Below, in pieces: positions 1-14,511 of a stretch of DNA of 64,000 nt. The stretch is taken from positions 61,420,719 through 61,484,718 of the forward strand of contig CM068835.1 in assembly GCA_028554795.2 (NCBI GenBank). The letters run 5' to 3'. The translations under genes were made by a program, and so were the position numbers. The DNA is from Sinohyriopsis cumingii. Taxonomy: Eukaryota; Mollusca; Bivalvia; Unionida; Unionidae. The stretch's first letter is position 1, and each line of letters starts with the position of its first letter. Below the pieces are notes generated by a model. That model saw only the letters and a list, made by a program, of their open reading frames with translations. It made no database searches and was not told the DNA's origin.

Positions 1-1573
1 AAAGAATTTATTCATCAATGTTTCAAAAAGAAAATCTAAGAGTAACATATAATTATGAACTGAATCCAAAATAATCATATTAAGGTCCAAAAGAATGAAA
101 TCTTCCAAATAATTTTCAGATCCAAGAATATACTTGTTTGTCAACAATCCTGATGTGTCAAAATGGTGTCATCCAGAACTTTTTTGAATAATTCACACTA
201 GGTCCAAAATCTATTATAATCCAATGAGCACTTTCTAGTTCCACCGAATAACCCAAACATTTAAAAAAATCAGTTTCTTTTTAACTTTGTAAGGACAGTT
301 AATATCTAACCTAAATAGAATTTTGAAGTATTGACAACTTTATCTCCAGGTTGACAAAGTCTTACCTTTGCACTTTTTAGCTGCCTTAATTGTAATTTTG
401 AGTGAGTATACAGAATATTATAGTATATCTTGCTACCTCACAATCAGAGATATAATTTAAAAAGATTAGTATTAGATTCCTCTGTAAAAAACAATTTCTT
501 TTAACAAGTTCATGGATAATATCCGTCCAAAAACTAGTTCAAAAGAACTGGAACCAGCCATTGACAAATTAAACAAGATCTACTATATTTGGAAACATGA
601 TGTAAGAAGATGTAAAAATGATGCAAGAACTTCTGATAGGTTTCATTGACTCCTAAATGACCAGCCAAGATAGTTTCATGAGCTAAACTATGAATTTCCT
701 TTTCTATATGACATAATAGCAACAGTTTCATAGCTCACTGACCACTCTTCACCAGCGGGTGCCTCAGGTGGTCTCGATTTTTATCATAACGACCCATTTT
801 CCAAAAATATCAAGTTGTTACATCTGCAGAATCAGCTTCACTAATAACCCTCAGAAGCAGGAGGTATGAGGATCTTTTTCCTTTTCGACGACAAGTGAAT
901 GTCATTTGCCAGCCTGATTAGAAATAAGAGAATGAGTAGTTAAAATATTATGACAATCATCAATACCTTTTTATTGATCAGTAATAGGAGCAAAGGTGAC
1001 CTCATCAGAAGTCCGACCAACGCGTGTGTCAAGCAAAGGAATAATTTCTTGAAAAACATCTTTCCCAAGAGCGTTTTTTTGCCATAAGCTTTAGTAACTG
1101 CACAAGCAGAGTATAAATAAGGGATTTCGTTTTCAATATGATCAGATTTTTTTTACCCAAACTAGGATTGACAGTTACAAGTGGATTAACCACAACCTTA
1201 TATCCAGCTAAGTCGTTGCCTATCAATAAATGAACATCCTCAATGGGCAAGGAACTCACAGCGCTGATAGTCGTTGGTCCTGAAACTAGGTGTGAAGACA
1301 AATTAACGTTATGGAGTGGAATTCGAAGAAAAAACGCACTCTACTCCCTAAACAAGAACACTTTCATCAGAAGAAGACTTCTCAGACAAAGGCAGAATAC
1401 CTGATAATAAAATATTGCGAGAAACTCCTGCTTCCCTTAATATTTTTTATTGGGATAGGATTGACCCAATCAAAAGTAAGTGATATAGAACCTTTTGACA
1501 TAAATGGCTTATACTTCTCCATATAATCTGACCGGGGTTTATTTGACCCAGCAAATGTATGTTTCCAAAGCAT
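1..1573 (-). pseudogene. Ty3/Gypsy LTR retrotransposon pol relic
   Basis: Fragments of a Gypsy-type pol lie in order on the minus strand. At 1382-1573 a reading frame resembles the stretch leading into the retropepsin. At 1029-1301 the post-protease segment keeps the LLIGNDLAG motif (about 1195-1230). At 534-731 the integrase HHCC zinc-binding domain keeps HETILAGHLGV followed by SCLICQ. The bases at 1-533 contain a short PGDKV-like piece, as found near the C-terminus of Gypsy pol. Reverse transcriptase and RNase H are missing between 1029 and about 800, and the integrase catalytic core is missing below 534. The pieces are in different frames with many stops, so nothing is functional. No LTR was identified, and the 3' side is cut by the window edge. 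Family assignment is by motif recognition. Confidence 0.72.
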
Positions 1574-2916
1574 GACTATGACCTTGACGTCAAAGAAATA
1601 AACTTTCTCAATAGCTGTCTAAATAATGTACCCGTTGTATTCCACTAAATAATTCAAACAACTGTTTTTCTTCTTAAATAATAGCTAAATACAACATAGA
1701 ATTCGTTTGAAAACTCATTTTAACATTTGAAATTATAATCCAAAATAGGAATGAATTTGATTGCTCAGTTCTCGTATATGAACCTTCAAGGGTCTTGTTA
1801 CAACTATTTGTTGTAATATACCCCAAGATCTAACTACTTAATCTAACATTTCAAAAAGTGATATAATCTATCAAATAGGAAATAACATTTCTTTTAAGAA
1901 CCCAACTAGCCGACCTGTCCAGTGGGAAACAACCCAAAACTTGTCAATAGATTTACTAATTTTATTATTAGTAACAGTAAACACGCGCGTCAGCATCTAT
2001 TTATAGATACTATGCAATTTTACGTTCACAATATCTTAATATAGAACCTATAAACGTGCGAATTTTCAGCTAAAGATAATCACTGTTATTTTCAGTCATG
2101 AATAAAAAAAAATAAAGTATAGATCTACATCAATCAAAAACCTCTATTATTACTCTACTGTTTGTGTGTATGTAAGTATAGCACGTATGCATATACAGTC
2201 CGACACTTTTCGCAGAATAGCAGGATTGTGTGCTTGAACAGTGTTTCAAAAGCAGTTGCTGGATTGATTAAAATCAGATCTCCACTGTTGTACGTGAAGA
2301 TCTGACAGCGACAACTTAGGGATCGTTTTCTAGTAACATGTTATTACCATAATCGCTAATTTTATCAGCCAGTCAGATGAAGTCTTATATCTTTGCGTTT
2401 GGAGACTGAGCAGTGTGAATGAAGAATAACAATATGTACGGAACGATTTGAGTCACTGTCAGAATATTTAAAGCTACGTTTCTTTTGGCAAATTCAAAGG
2501 TCACCAGAACATTACCCTTAAACGGTCGTCGTCATATCTTCACGTTTGACTGCGGAGATTTGATCTTATTGAAATTGCTGGATTGTAGTCTGTGTCTTTG
2601 GATAGTGATCAAAAAGCGGTTACAGGATTATGGGACGTGTGTATCGCACTAAAAACAAAACAGGTGGCTAGATTGTAAATGTAGCGTATTAGATTTTAAT
2701 TTTAAAAAAATAACATTATAATTCCCAAAATTCCCGTTTGGCTCCAGGAACACACAATGTTAAATTCCTGTTATTACTCTAGAGTGCTTCTTATGTAAAC
2801 CTACAGTATAGCGTTATTTTTAAAACAAACTTCTCATCTGACTCTAGGGTGACCCATATATGAACTCGTCGGCAATGAAAAGTTTAGAACAAAATGGAAA
2901 CTGGTAAGAGTTGAAT

Positions 2917-2920
<4 letters not shown>
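1574..2920. other. Unassigned AT-rich sequence
   Basis: No gene, RNA or recognised mobile element was found here. The sequence is AT-rich and has only short, frequently interrupted frames. Its right edge runs into a (GT)n tract. Confidence 0.4.

Positions 2921-2968
<48 letters not shown>
2921..2968. repeat. (GT)n microsatellite
   Basis: This is an uninterrupted run of GT dinucleotides of about 48 bases, a simple-sequence repeat with no coding meaning. Confidence 0.95.
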
Positions 2969-2973
<5 letters not shown>

Positions 2974-3764
2974 TTAAATTTCACACAACTACATCAACAA
3001 CATGAGTGGAAGCCTAACATTAGATTCTAAATCATGCCGGAAATACACGGAGAAATACAAGACGCGCATGACATTCATTCATCAAAGACAGACACCAGAT
3101 TAGTAGAAACCGATACAATGAACACACAATTCTGCATTGTTTTAACTACTATAGTAATATGGCTTCGCCTTGTATATTCCCAAAGGTAGCAAAACGAGTA
3201 ATACAGTAATGACATGTTTAGGACTTAAAAAGTTGCTATCTGGTTTAATCCTATCAAACACTTAGGAGCGGATGATAAAATCAAAACGTACTTAAGGCAC
3301 CATCTTCTGAGTTGACACAAGTACTTACACACCGTTTAACAATCACTAAACATTTACATCATCCCAATGATTAGTATCTGGAAAATAAATGGCATTGCCA
3401 CTACTGAAAAAAGGTAATCACGCAATGGCCATTAATTACCTCCCGTTGCCACTCTCCAGTGTTCTTTGCAAAGACCTTGAACATATTGTCTGTTATAACA
3501 TCATGAAATACGTGGAGAACTATATAATAAACATGATGCATTACGGAAATTTCACAGTTCGAAACACACATTGCAAAGACATTAATGATCGGGATAAATA
3601 TGTGGATAGAGGTGACCAAGTAGACAATTATTTTTGACTTTGAAAAGAACTTTTGACAGGTCCCCCATGAATTGTGGAATTGCAAGCAAAGCTCAACGCT
3701 GAATAGGCGCTTTTTATGTTTCCGAGAAAAATATATAGTGACAAATGGTTCCAAATCTGGCTGG
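2969..3764. other. Unassigned AT-rich sequence
   Basis: Short overlapping frames occur on both strands between 3389 and 3754. They show no recognisable domain, no splice-site pattern and no difference in composition from the surroundings, so no gene is called. Confidence 0.35.
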
Positions 3765-3990
3765 TGCTACGATTCTATGCTTTTAAAACAAGTAACAAAA
3801 AAGTGAAAATCAACAAGCTTTGTAAAATTCAACAAATAATTTCTTTGCCTTGAACACAAAGTGAAAATTGAAAAAGAACTTACGGTATTACAAATTAAAT
3901 CCAAAAGAATCATACAATTATAAAAACAAGTCCTAATAATTTAGAATTCTGAATAAACTTAGCAGAAATACAAATTAAGTCCAATGCTGA
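3765..3990 (+). repeat. Dispersed repeat family B, partial copy
   Basis: The stretch starting 'tacgattctatg' at about 3769 closely parallels the sequence after the (TA)n tract at 10514. In both, a 'caacaagctt/caacttgttt'-type segment follows and then 'ttcaa..aaata'. It is the shortest of three copies; the others are at about 10514-11450 and 53500-54610. No coding content is seen. Confidence 0.6.
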
Positions 3991-4008
3991 AGGAGTTGTT
4001 GTGTTTAT

Positions 4009-4044
4009 CTATCGTTCTATCTATCTATCTATCTATCTATCTAT
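4009..4044. repeat. (TCTA)n microsatellite
   Basis: A tetranucleotide run of ctat/tcta units covers this interval with one irregular unit at its left end. Confidence 0.93.
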
Positions 4045-4344
4045 GTAAAACAGTCTAAATACAACATATACTTTAACATGTTTCAGCCTTTATTTTCTTT
4101 TCAAAATGTGCTGTACATGGTACATATTTAAACTGTAGTGTGTGGGAGGACAACGCAGGACTGGATGTATGAAAGTTGGGACGGACTGAGAGGACAGTGG
4201 AGGGATGATAAAATATTCTTAATTTATATACAGGTCGACAGTGATTATATGCTTAACTTATATACAGGTAGAAGTGATTATATCCCAGGTCTTTTGTTTA
4301 AACCAATCAATGGAAAATTTGAAAACCTTTTCCAGAAAAAAAGG

Positions 4345-4450
4345 GAACCGCGGTAGCTCAGTTGGTAGAAAGTTGGACTCGTAATTCCCACTCTACCTAC
4401 AACCTCCCGCATCCTATGCGGACGCTCTACCACTAGGCCACCGTAGCGGT
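4345..4450. mobile_element. Two tRNA-like SINE heads in inverted orientation
   Basis: On the plus strand a tRNA-like 5' half begins near 4349 and has the A-box-like 'tagctcagttggtag'. It runs directly into a minus-strand head of the SINE-2 family ('ggcctagtggtagagcgtccgc' as its reverse complement, 4405-4436). Both outer ends carry 'aaccgc'. Neither half is a complete cloverleaf, so these are SINE promoter remnants and not tRNA genes. Sequence up to about 5240 on the right is unassigned. Confidence 0.6.
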
Positions 4451-5241
4451 TTGAATGAGTTCAAAATAATCCCAACCTGTTTCTTTAGTCCATACATTAA
4501 TTTGACAATAAGCAATTCAAACAAAGGATTCGTCTCAAAAAATCTAAACACAACATTAAATACATCTGCATATTGATATTAAAATATTAACAATAATAGG
4601 AGTATAAATAATTGTTCACATCTGTCTTCATATGCATCTCCACGATTCTTTTATGAATTGTTTTTGCAGTATATCACTACTTGAAATCCCCTGAATGGAA
4701 TATTCTCCTCTCATTGGTTAAAAGAAAATAACGTCCTGCGTTTATTTATAACATTTTCAGTTGGCCTATGAGAAGACAGAATTCCATTCAGCGCGCTGTT
4801 CTTGCATATTAAGCGGGCTCGATCAGGGTCATATCAAGCATTAGCGTGGGAAAATGGTCTGGCATTCCTTAAAGGTATAATAGCAAGCCAAACTGTGGAT
4901 ACGCATACAAAGTCGAATGCCTGAGCTAAACATCGGTACCAAATGTATTACGCTACGCGAAATATAGCATGAAATATCAGCGTTTATTCTTAAATAAGTC
5001 GCGCGATTAAAGAAAGAAGTGACCTCTCTTCCCTTGTAGTTATTATACAGTACATGTTTGACAGGTAAATTGTAAGGAACGATACGAGCCTGTGTGGTTT
5101 GACCCGTACTACGCGCGTTAGCCAGTAGCATTGGCATAACACCAATTTTTGTTACTGAAAGGGGCACTTCTGTTGTTACTTAGTTTCTTGTATATAGCGT
5201 TCGTATTAATTAGTGCATTGATCTGCAATTTTCCTATTCTT
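4451..5241. other. Unassigned sequence
   Basis: No recognisable element or gene is visible between the SINE heads and the next SINE. A minus-strand frame at 4841-5167 has no domain I recognise. Confidence 0.35.
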
Positions 5242-5505
5242 GTCGTTGTTGTTGGTGTTATTGTTGTTGTGGGCTTAACGCTATTGTCAGCACATGATAG
5301 GCTAAACATGGCGGCCTGTATATAGGGTGATGGAAGAACCGGTAAACCCATGGGAAGGTCCGCTAAACAACTGGAAATTGCTGGCAAACTTTCTGAAATA
5401 CACACTTTCGCCAGGCCCGAAATTCGAGTCACCCGAAGAGAGCGAGATGAGAATATTTTGTGATTTTAAAGGCGAGCATCTTAGACCACTCGGGTGCCCG
5501 AGCCC
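5242..5505 (-). mobile_element. SINE-1 copy, nearly full length
   Basis: In reverse orientation this matches the intact SINE at 63429-63687. It has a tRNA-like head (reverse complement of 'ggtgcccgagtggtc' at the right edge), the central segment, the 'ggcggcctgtata' core and a (GTT)n tail at the left edge. Predicted peptides across it are translations of the SINE and should not be read as genes. Confidence 0.85.
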
Positions 5506-5739
5506 ATGATTTTTCTTTCCTATTTGTTAAATTGCTATTCAGAATGTTTCTTTCCTCCCATTCCTGGCGAGGAAGCCGTGCAGTTCCTATCTTAGGGTCC
5601 CTCTCTTCTACTGGAAGAGGTATGTCTGACTTCTCTTTCTGGAAATGCACCAACCCCAGCCATCATACCCCCAACCTTCTGTGTTTTGGCGAACAGGACC
5701 ACTCGGTTTTAATTTACTAGTTCAATTTTGGGATCATCG

Positions 5740-6075
5740 ACTTTAAAAGAAAGTTTGAACATACAAATACAAATAAATTGTAAAAAAATTGTGATGCCGC
5801 CGCTCGTTTCGCACTCGCGACCTCTTGTTTGGCAGCCTGGATTTCACAGAAAGACAAATGTGGGTGTTTATATATGACTAGGTTGATTGCCCGTCCTAGG
5901 ACGGGAATTAAAAAAATAAACTGGGGGAGAGAGTTTAAAATAAGTTTGAAGATAAATAAAAAAGTAATTAAATAAACATATTGCGAATGCAGCTACGAGT
6001 TTCAAACTCGTGACCTCTTGTTTGGCAGCCGGAACATATAGAAAGACAAATGTGGTTGTTTATGTATAAGATATA
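5740..6075. repeat. Pair of direct repeats about 190 bp apart
   Basis: Segments at about 5795-5880 and 5985-6070 share 'gacctcttgtttggcagcc' followed by similar 'agaaagacaaatgtgg' sequences. The flanking AT-rich parts are similar too. They lie at the 3' side of the minus-strand LINE relic and may belong to its 3' end, but I cannot show this. Confidence 0.6.
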
Positions 6076-6079
6076 CCAG

Positions 6080-8300
6080 GGTTTCTACAATGCTGTAGTG
6101 TTGTTTTTTTCAGGTCGGAAAATATGTTCAACCACATCTGATCATGACATCTGTAATGCAATTTTTTATTTCTTTGATTAGCTCTTTGCTATTTTTATCC
6201 GTTGTGTATAGTAGGCTTTCTATCTGAAAGGTACGATGCTGCGTTTTTATTTTTGCAGTTAATTTCTTTCTCTCGTTATTTGTTTTTAATTTCAATATCG
6301 AAAGATTGTTTTTCGTATAAACTTTGTTTTACAAAAAGTGATATACTGGAAATTTATTAAATGCTACATCTCCAGTTAGCCAAATAAATATTTTTCCTCA
6401 GTTCATATTTTCTTGATCTGACTATATATTAAGAACTATAGTTTTGATATATCTCATTTTTGTCGGTGGTTCTATTAATTTGGTTATATTATTTTTTCTG
6501 TATATCCCATGCATTTGTTTCAACGTATACACAAAGAAATACATATTTTTCACACAGACTCCCTTTTATCTAGTTTGTTTTTAATGCTTTTTAAAATATT
6601 TTCTAATTTATAATGTCTAAGATGTTGAATTATTTAGTCATCCCTACTTTATGAGATTCGCTGCGGAGGTAATGTAACTTCCCTCCCTATATGAACAGGA
6701 TTATTTCTTTGTCAAAGGTATCTATCATACTGTCCTTTAAATCTACCTAGATAAACATATACCATATATTAACATACATATGTCTGAGCGACCTGCATTC
6801 CATCCATTATATTCAAATTTGCATGTGCCTACATTTGTAAGTTAGTTCGTAGTTTTTCTCAGTTGTGTTGAATTTGTATAATCTTAGATTCCCCCCTCCC
6901 ACTCACACACACACACAAGTTACTCCTAAACCTTTTGCACTTGTCATTACAAGTTCTGGTTCGAGTCCAGGGTTGTTCCCCGCCAGTTACTTATCAACAG
7001 AATTTCAGTTTTTTGCATAATTAATTTTAGATCCTATTGCTTTCCCGAAGTCCATAAATTCCTTAACTAAATGTCTGAAGGTGTAGGCATCGGATGTAAA
7101 ATTCGTATTAGTCACGAATATGCTGTACCATTTTTAGTTCCTTTCTGAGGTTTGGGAGTTAAATTCCCTTTATATTTTTATAGTTATGTAATTTTTTTTG
7201 GAGGGCTTCTATTGCTATTACATATAACATCATCGATAAGGGACAATCCTGTCTCGCAGAACATTCTATATTAAATTTCATCTTGCATATATAAGAAACC
7301 ATATCTATGCAACTATACTCTATTCTGTCTAAAGCCTTTTCTTGATATATAAGATCAAGGCACCCTCCTCTCCTTTAGTTTCCAAAGAATCAATCGCTGT
7401 TTTTAAGGTTAGAATTTTTTATGAATATAATGTTAAATATGTTTCCGACACGTTTTAAGTATGTTAGCAAGGATCTTACTACGTATTGTATAGTCAGTAT
7501 TTAAAAACGATATCGATATCCAACTCGTTGTCTTTTACATCTCCTTTCCCCTTATACATAAGTGTTTCTACCCCTTCTTTCATGGTGGACTCATTTCATT
7601 ATTTAATAGAATATTAACCTTTCATATCTTTAATACTGGAATTAAGAGATATGTTAAGGTAATATATAAATCTGTCGTTAAGCCACCATAACGAATTGAT
7701 TTTCCTTTATGGAATTGCTTGAATGCTGCAATTATTTCATTTGATATTATACGTTTTTCGCATTAAAACCTAGCGTCCTGTGGGATTTGCGACAATTCCC
7801 AGGGTATTTTTCTATCACCCCTCCCAGTGATATATTTGTGTAATGTCTACTTCTTTTTAAAAGCTGTAAATTTCTTCCATTATGTGTGCTGGTTTAGTGA
7901 TGGTAACGTTATCTTTTTTAGTTTTTCCATATGCCTGCTATTTCCTTTTCTTATTTCTTTATGATTTGCATCTTTCTTGCTTTAATATATAAATTGGAGA
8001 ATTATCCTGCCCTTATTTTGTGCCAGTTAATTTTTAATCTTATAGAGCTTCGTACTTTCATCACTTTTATTTTATCCTCTTCTTTTTGTATTTAAATATC
8101 TATTATTGTATTGCATTCTCTTTGCCTTCCCAGTCTTATGTTTTGATTGACTTGACAATATGTTTTGGTTACTGATTTAATTTTCTTCTTAATTCCCCTC
8201 CCCAACTCTTCCATTAGGTTGTAATATTCCCTATTTAAAAAGGTTTCTAAGAGATATTTAAGTATGGCTTTGTATTCTTCGTCTTCTACAACGGAGCTGT
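6080..8300 (-). pseudogene. L1/Tx1-like LINE reverse transcriptase relic
   Basis: Read on the minus strand, the region contains the ordered reverse-transcriptase landmarks of the L1/Tx1 branch. There is a GKS..GGLTTDLY block near 7680-7715, a following 'LMYKGKGDVKDNELD' block near 7530-7570, a QEKALDRIEYS block near 7300-7345 and an RQDCPLSMMLYVIAIEAL block near 7205-7260. They lie in several frames with many stops, so the copy is old. The sequence from 7700 to 8300 has the character of the pre-RT linker, and 6100-6900 is probably the C-terminal part. No endonuclease domain or poly(A) tail was recognised. The clade is inferred from motif style and could be refined by alignment. Confidence 0.6.
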
Positions 8301-9008
8301 TTAATTGCTATAGGTTCTGACCCGATCCTGCCCAGCTTCACTTGGTAACAGGTAAATCGTAGATAAATTAACGGTCGAATAATTCAATTTTTTTGTGTTT
8401 CTTTGCAGTTTTGACTGCATTATACAAATTTGTATTTCAGGATGACTGAAACGGCTTCGATGAGTACACGTACTGATGAAAATAAAATTCAAACTTTCGC
8501 TTGTTATTATGGTGTATTTTTGTAACAGCTGGCAAAACTGTATATGAATTGGACGGTGACGACTACATTTGAAACTATGGAAGTCAGCCAAGTCTAAAAC
8601 GTTCATCAAACTTTAAAAGAAATCATTTATTTATCAGTAAATTGTTTAAAGATAGTATATATCCTTTGGGTTGTCCCCTTGCCACACAACTATGGAAATA
8701 GTTCAGAGAGCTTCTCCATTTACCATCATGGATATAAAATAAAGATATGCTGTTTATCGATAGATGGCATTTGCTTCTATCGAGTGAATAATGGATATAT
8801 TTCATTTATTTAATTTTTGTGTGGATGGAATATATCCGTTATTCATTCAATACAGGCCGGTTTTACTTTATGTTCCGACCGAAATTATTGGCTAGCAAGA
8901 TGTATAATAAATTGAAGTAGAAGCTCTCTTTCTGGATAATGTCAGCTGATCACCATTTATTTTCTGTTGTGTTTTTCTTGATATTTGTATAGAAAATAGT
9001 AGTAGTAA
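8301..9008. other. Unassigned sequence
   Basis: Short minus-strand frames at 8301-8609 and 8623-8805 have no recognisable domain. A pyrimidine-rich 'ttttgtgtttctttgcag' ends at about 8408 and looks like a splice acceptor, but no convincing exon follows. Confidence 0.3.
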
Positions 9009-9271
9009 CAGAGCCCGCTTTTTGGCCGATTGGACCGATGTGGCCCAATTGGGCCCCGCATTCAAGGTGCCCCGCGCGTTAGTAATTTTTTAAAATATAT
9101 ATATAGAGAGAAAGTAACTTTAAATCGATGGAATAAATGTTAAGTCCGATATTGTATAAACTTGTTTAAAAGTTTATTTCCAAACGCAGTGGTCACAGAA
9201 GGCCCCTCGCGTAAATCCAGGGGTCTCGCCAAAATAATCCAAATCCCGCCCCGCGTTTGGTAAGGCCACTG
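9009..9271. mobile_element. Candidate hAT-like MITE
   Basis: This 263-bp block is unusually GC-rich for the region, with 'ggccc/ggggcccc'-type motifs. Its ends are cagagcccgc on the left and, as reverse complement, cagtggcctt on the right, an imperfect hAT-like terminal repeat. The flanking 8-mers agtagtaa and tttaggaa match at five of eight positions, as a decayed target duplication might. The call is tentative. Confidence 0.45.
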
Positions 9272-9486
9272 TTTAGGAATAACATAGTTCTCTTTCATAA
9301 CTCAACGTTGAATACACATAATCAAAAAGAAAAATGAAAAGTAGGTTGCTGTATTCCAAGCTGGTGCACATGCGTCATATGTGGATATGTTTACCATTAA
9401 AATAAGAATATTACGAAAATCCTCTTCGATGTTCTTGGTCATAATGTTTTCAACGTCTATCGATTACGTTAGGACAAAAACCAATG

Positions 9487-9511
9487 TAATTTGGTTGGTT
9501 GGTTGGTTGGT
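9487..9511. repeat. (GGTT)n microsatellite
   Basis: A short run of ggtt units lies just to the left of the SINE-1 copy. Confidence 0.9.
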
Positions 9512-9526
9512 ATGAGTACGTATATA

Positions 9527-9733
9527 ACACCAATTTATGTGGCTCTACATGGCGGCCAGTATTTGTGGTGGAAGAAGAACCCGGGAAGAACCACTGACCC
9601 ACATGAAACTACTGGCAAGCTTTCTCGCACGCCCACGTAGGTAGAGTCGACACTCGAACCCATGCGGAGGAAGGGTTGTGTCAGGGATATAATAAAGGTG
9701 AGCGCATTAGACCACCCGGTCACCCGTGACCCC
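9527..9733 (-). mobile_element. SINE-1 copy
   Basis: The reverse complement shows the head (accacccggtcacccgtgac at the right edge, opposite sense), the B-box region, the 'agctactggcaagctttct'-like body and the 'atggcggccagtatt' core. The (CAA)n tail is absent and several internal differences show it is older than the 63.4-kb copy. Confidence 0.82.
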
Positions 9734-11450
<1,717 letters not shown>

Positions 11451-14400
11451 CGTTCCTACAAATCACTGGATCTGGAAACAAACTGGCGGGACACTGGTGT
11501 GTCTGTGTGCAAAATGAGCTTGCAGATACTGTCCGTTTTAAGATATAGTGTGATATTGGCGTGTCCCTAACTGAGTCTTCATTTTTTTGCGGTAGAAGAG
11601 GGCTACCCATTAGGCCTGCATGCGGCAATCACATACAATAGCAGTGTACTTTTGCGAAGTATTCTGCACAATGGTTCTGCCTTGGTGGCTGACATAGCTG
11701 TTTCATTATGCTGTTCGCCAGAATGAGACGTACAATTGTCGAATAGCAAAACGTGGTGGCTTCCTCGTAGGTATTTGTGGGCGCAGAAAGCAATACATCG
11801 AGATCATAACCCTCAGGGCTGGTTAGAACTACCCCCGAAACTTGCAGAAATACGCGCTCGCTCGCATCATGCAGACATTAGACACTCTTAAACATAACAT
11901 CCTCTACGATTCGAAATAAAATTCCAAATTTATGAAATAATGAAATCAATCACATGGTTAAAATGCATGTAAATGCTTGTATCTAATATTGCTCGTTAAA
12001 CATTTCTATTTTATAATATAATATCGCATCTGTAATATCTTCTCGCATTTTTTCCGGGTATGAGAAGTTGCATTGCCTATCATCACTGGAAGTTGAACGT
12101 GCAAACTTATATTTAAAATTAATGATTTCCGTCTCAATGCTTTCACGTGGAACACGGTAAAGCAGATTCATTTATTTTCATCAAACTAGGATTAAGAATC
12201 CATATATGGAAAAATCTCATGAATAATTGACACAAACGCGAGGTATGACCTTGATATTGGCTACACGTAAATTTGATTATCTGTTAAAAATTCCCGGTTC
12301 TTGATGATTACACAATTTCATGTAATATGTTCAAGTACTTTATTCGAAATCTATGAAATATACATTTATTAACTTCCGATTGAAACTATACGAGCTTTCG
12401 TTTTGGAGCTACAGGTACGATTCTACAGTAAGAATGAATGTGTTTGATATCAATATATCTAAACCTGGCGTACCAAATAAAATTGTAAATGGAGTTAATC
12501 ACTGCTGAATAAATATTATAAAAAAAATGTCATTTTTCATAGAATGTTCAAGATCTTTATGTTACAATTGTCTGCTGTTCAAAGTTAGTTGTTATATTTA
12601 TTATTACTTTGTTAATGTATGCTAGGGAACTGTTTTGTGAGAATTTATTCACGTCAATCCATCATACTGATTATCCGTCTTTGGTAATTACAGATGTACC
12701 TTGAGAAATATTGGTGTAAAATTAAAGCAACGTAGAATTACTCTTTTTGACGTAGTCTGTCTCCACCTGTACATACTTTCTGTTTACGTATCACAAACGA
12801 AAGGTGAGTGAATCCTACATACAAACACACACACACATACACACAGACACACACTTTCACGAAAGAAACGGATATATATGGAAGCATGCAGATGTATCAC
12901 TTGTAAGGAATGCATTCATTATCGATACATTCAGACCAGTATATTTGATAGATACATATCTGATTTTATAGAAACATATAATTGTATGGTATCATATTGT
13001 ATACAAATCACCATGATCAGTACTGATACTGTAATTATTGTAAATACTGATATCTGTAATTATATAGAGGACAACAGGAAAAATGCTTGACCCTCAGTAT
13101 TTTCCATACAATTATGTCAGCAGTTATACTACTATCGGATGTGACACATGCGTATGGCAGTTTATTATTACGAATTAAAAGGTAAGTTTGTGGAGATGGT
13201 ATTGAGGGGAAAAGAAAAAATATTTTTGTAGTAAGAATATATAATATGCATTTGATTTTACTTACCAATCTCCGAAGTAGAAATTTTTTTTATGTTAACA
13301 AGTGTTGTGCATATCTACGTTTCTAGAAGAATTCAGTAACTTTCCATTGATTAGGCAAAGTCACATGAATATGCAAGTTTGAGGCAAAATGTGTAGTAAG
13401 ATATTGTGAAATTTAATCTCAGTAGAAGGTGATTGATTCCGGATTTGGAATCATCCTCATTTCTTGTGTTCCTGTTGTAAGTCTGCAGACGTGTTTCATG
13501 TTGAACTTAGATATTATTCGAGAGGGCAAAAACTTTGTTAGGACTGCTCAGTATAAATAGTAAGCGCTCATTATTTTGACTATAATATTATTCTCTAACA
13601 GTTGAGAATTATTCGAGGAGTTCTAGACGACGTCACGATTCTGGGCGGACCAATACATTTCCTGTCTTTAAATTTGTTCAGAAGTGCTCATTTAGGACGT
13701 CATATAGCTTTATCGGATTATTGTGTATTCACTTCATAATCCTTTAAATTCCTCTCACATTTTCAATTATAACTCTGATAATTAAATTGTTTGATAAGTT
13801 TTTCAAAACCCGTTTTTCTTGCTCTTTTTCTATTACTTAGTTTGTGACAATTATATATATGCTGATAATTATTTAACTACTGTTGCAACGAAGGTGGACG
13901 TATGAAATACTCTGCAATTGGCCGTCTTTGATTACCGCATATTCCGAAATGGGAGTAGAACGTATGTCGCTGTACGTATTCATGTAGAAAACTGCTTAGT
14001 GAATTGTCAGCACAGTATTTATTTCAGGACAGAACAATACAATGAGAAAAACAAAATACTTGTTTGAAAACTTAAATTGTTATTTTCACACCTTTTAACT
14101 GCGCGGAATGAGAGCACAATTGCACTAAATTTCTTTGCTAATTGCAGATTTACGAAAACTTTTTTAAAAACTGTGCGATGCTGCTGACCATACACTAAAA
14201 CAAAATGCAATGTGCAGGAATAGTCAAAATATTAGAACACATTTATTATGCTTTATACTTCTGTATTAGGGAAGGGAGAGAACTATTTTAGAAGCTTCAG
14301 TAAAATGCATCAAATTGTATCACATGAACTTGATCGACTTCATACGGTAATTTTGTACTGCTATGGAGGCAAATTGATAATATGGTGCTTTTATGGAGAA

Positions 14401-14511
14401 AATGGTATAGTACAAGCATATGAATATGATAACGTTGCTGAATTTCAAAAGGAAAATATGGAGCCCTGTGAGTCACATTGGTCTAAGACCTTGGCCATTA
14501 CAGATCAGTGA
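11451..14511. other. Unassigned sequence, no gene seen
   Basis: Frames of 60-93 codons occur (for example 12878-13090 and 14248-14511), none with a recognisable domain or convincing splice sites. The subregion 11450-11880 is more GC-rich than its neighbours and may be a decayed element, but I could not assign it. A short CA-rich tract lies near 12820-12855. Confidence 0.3.

Noticed and set aside
5118-5720. Several 60-104 codon frames on both strands
   Set aside because: Most of this is a SINE-1 copy (5242-5505) and its flanks; the frames follow from SINE composition.
8390-8609. Exon after a pyrimidine-rich tttgcag
   Set aside because: No frame with a recognisable protein and no matching donor with plausible composition follows.
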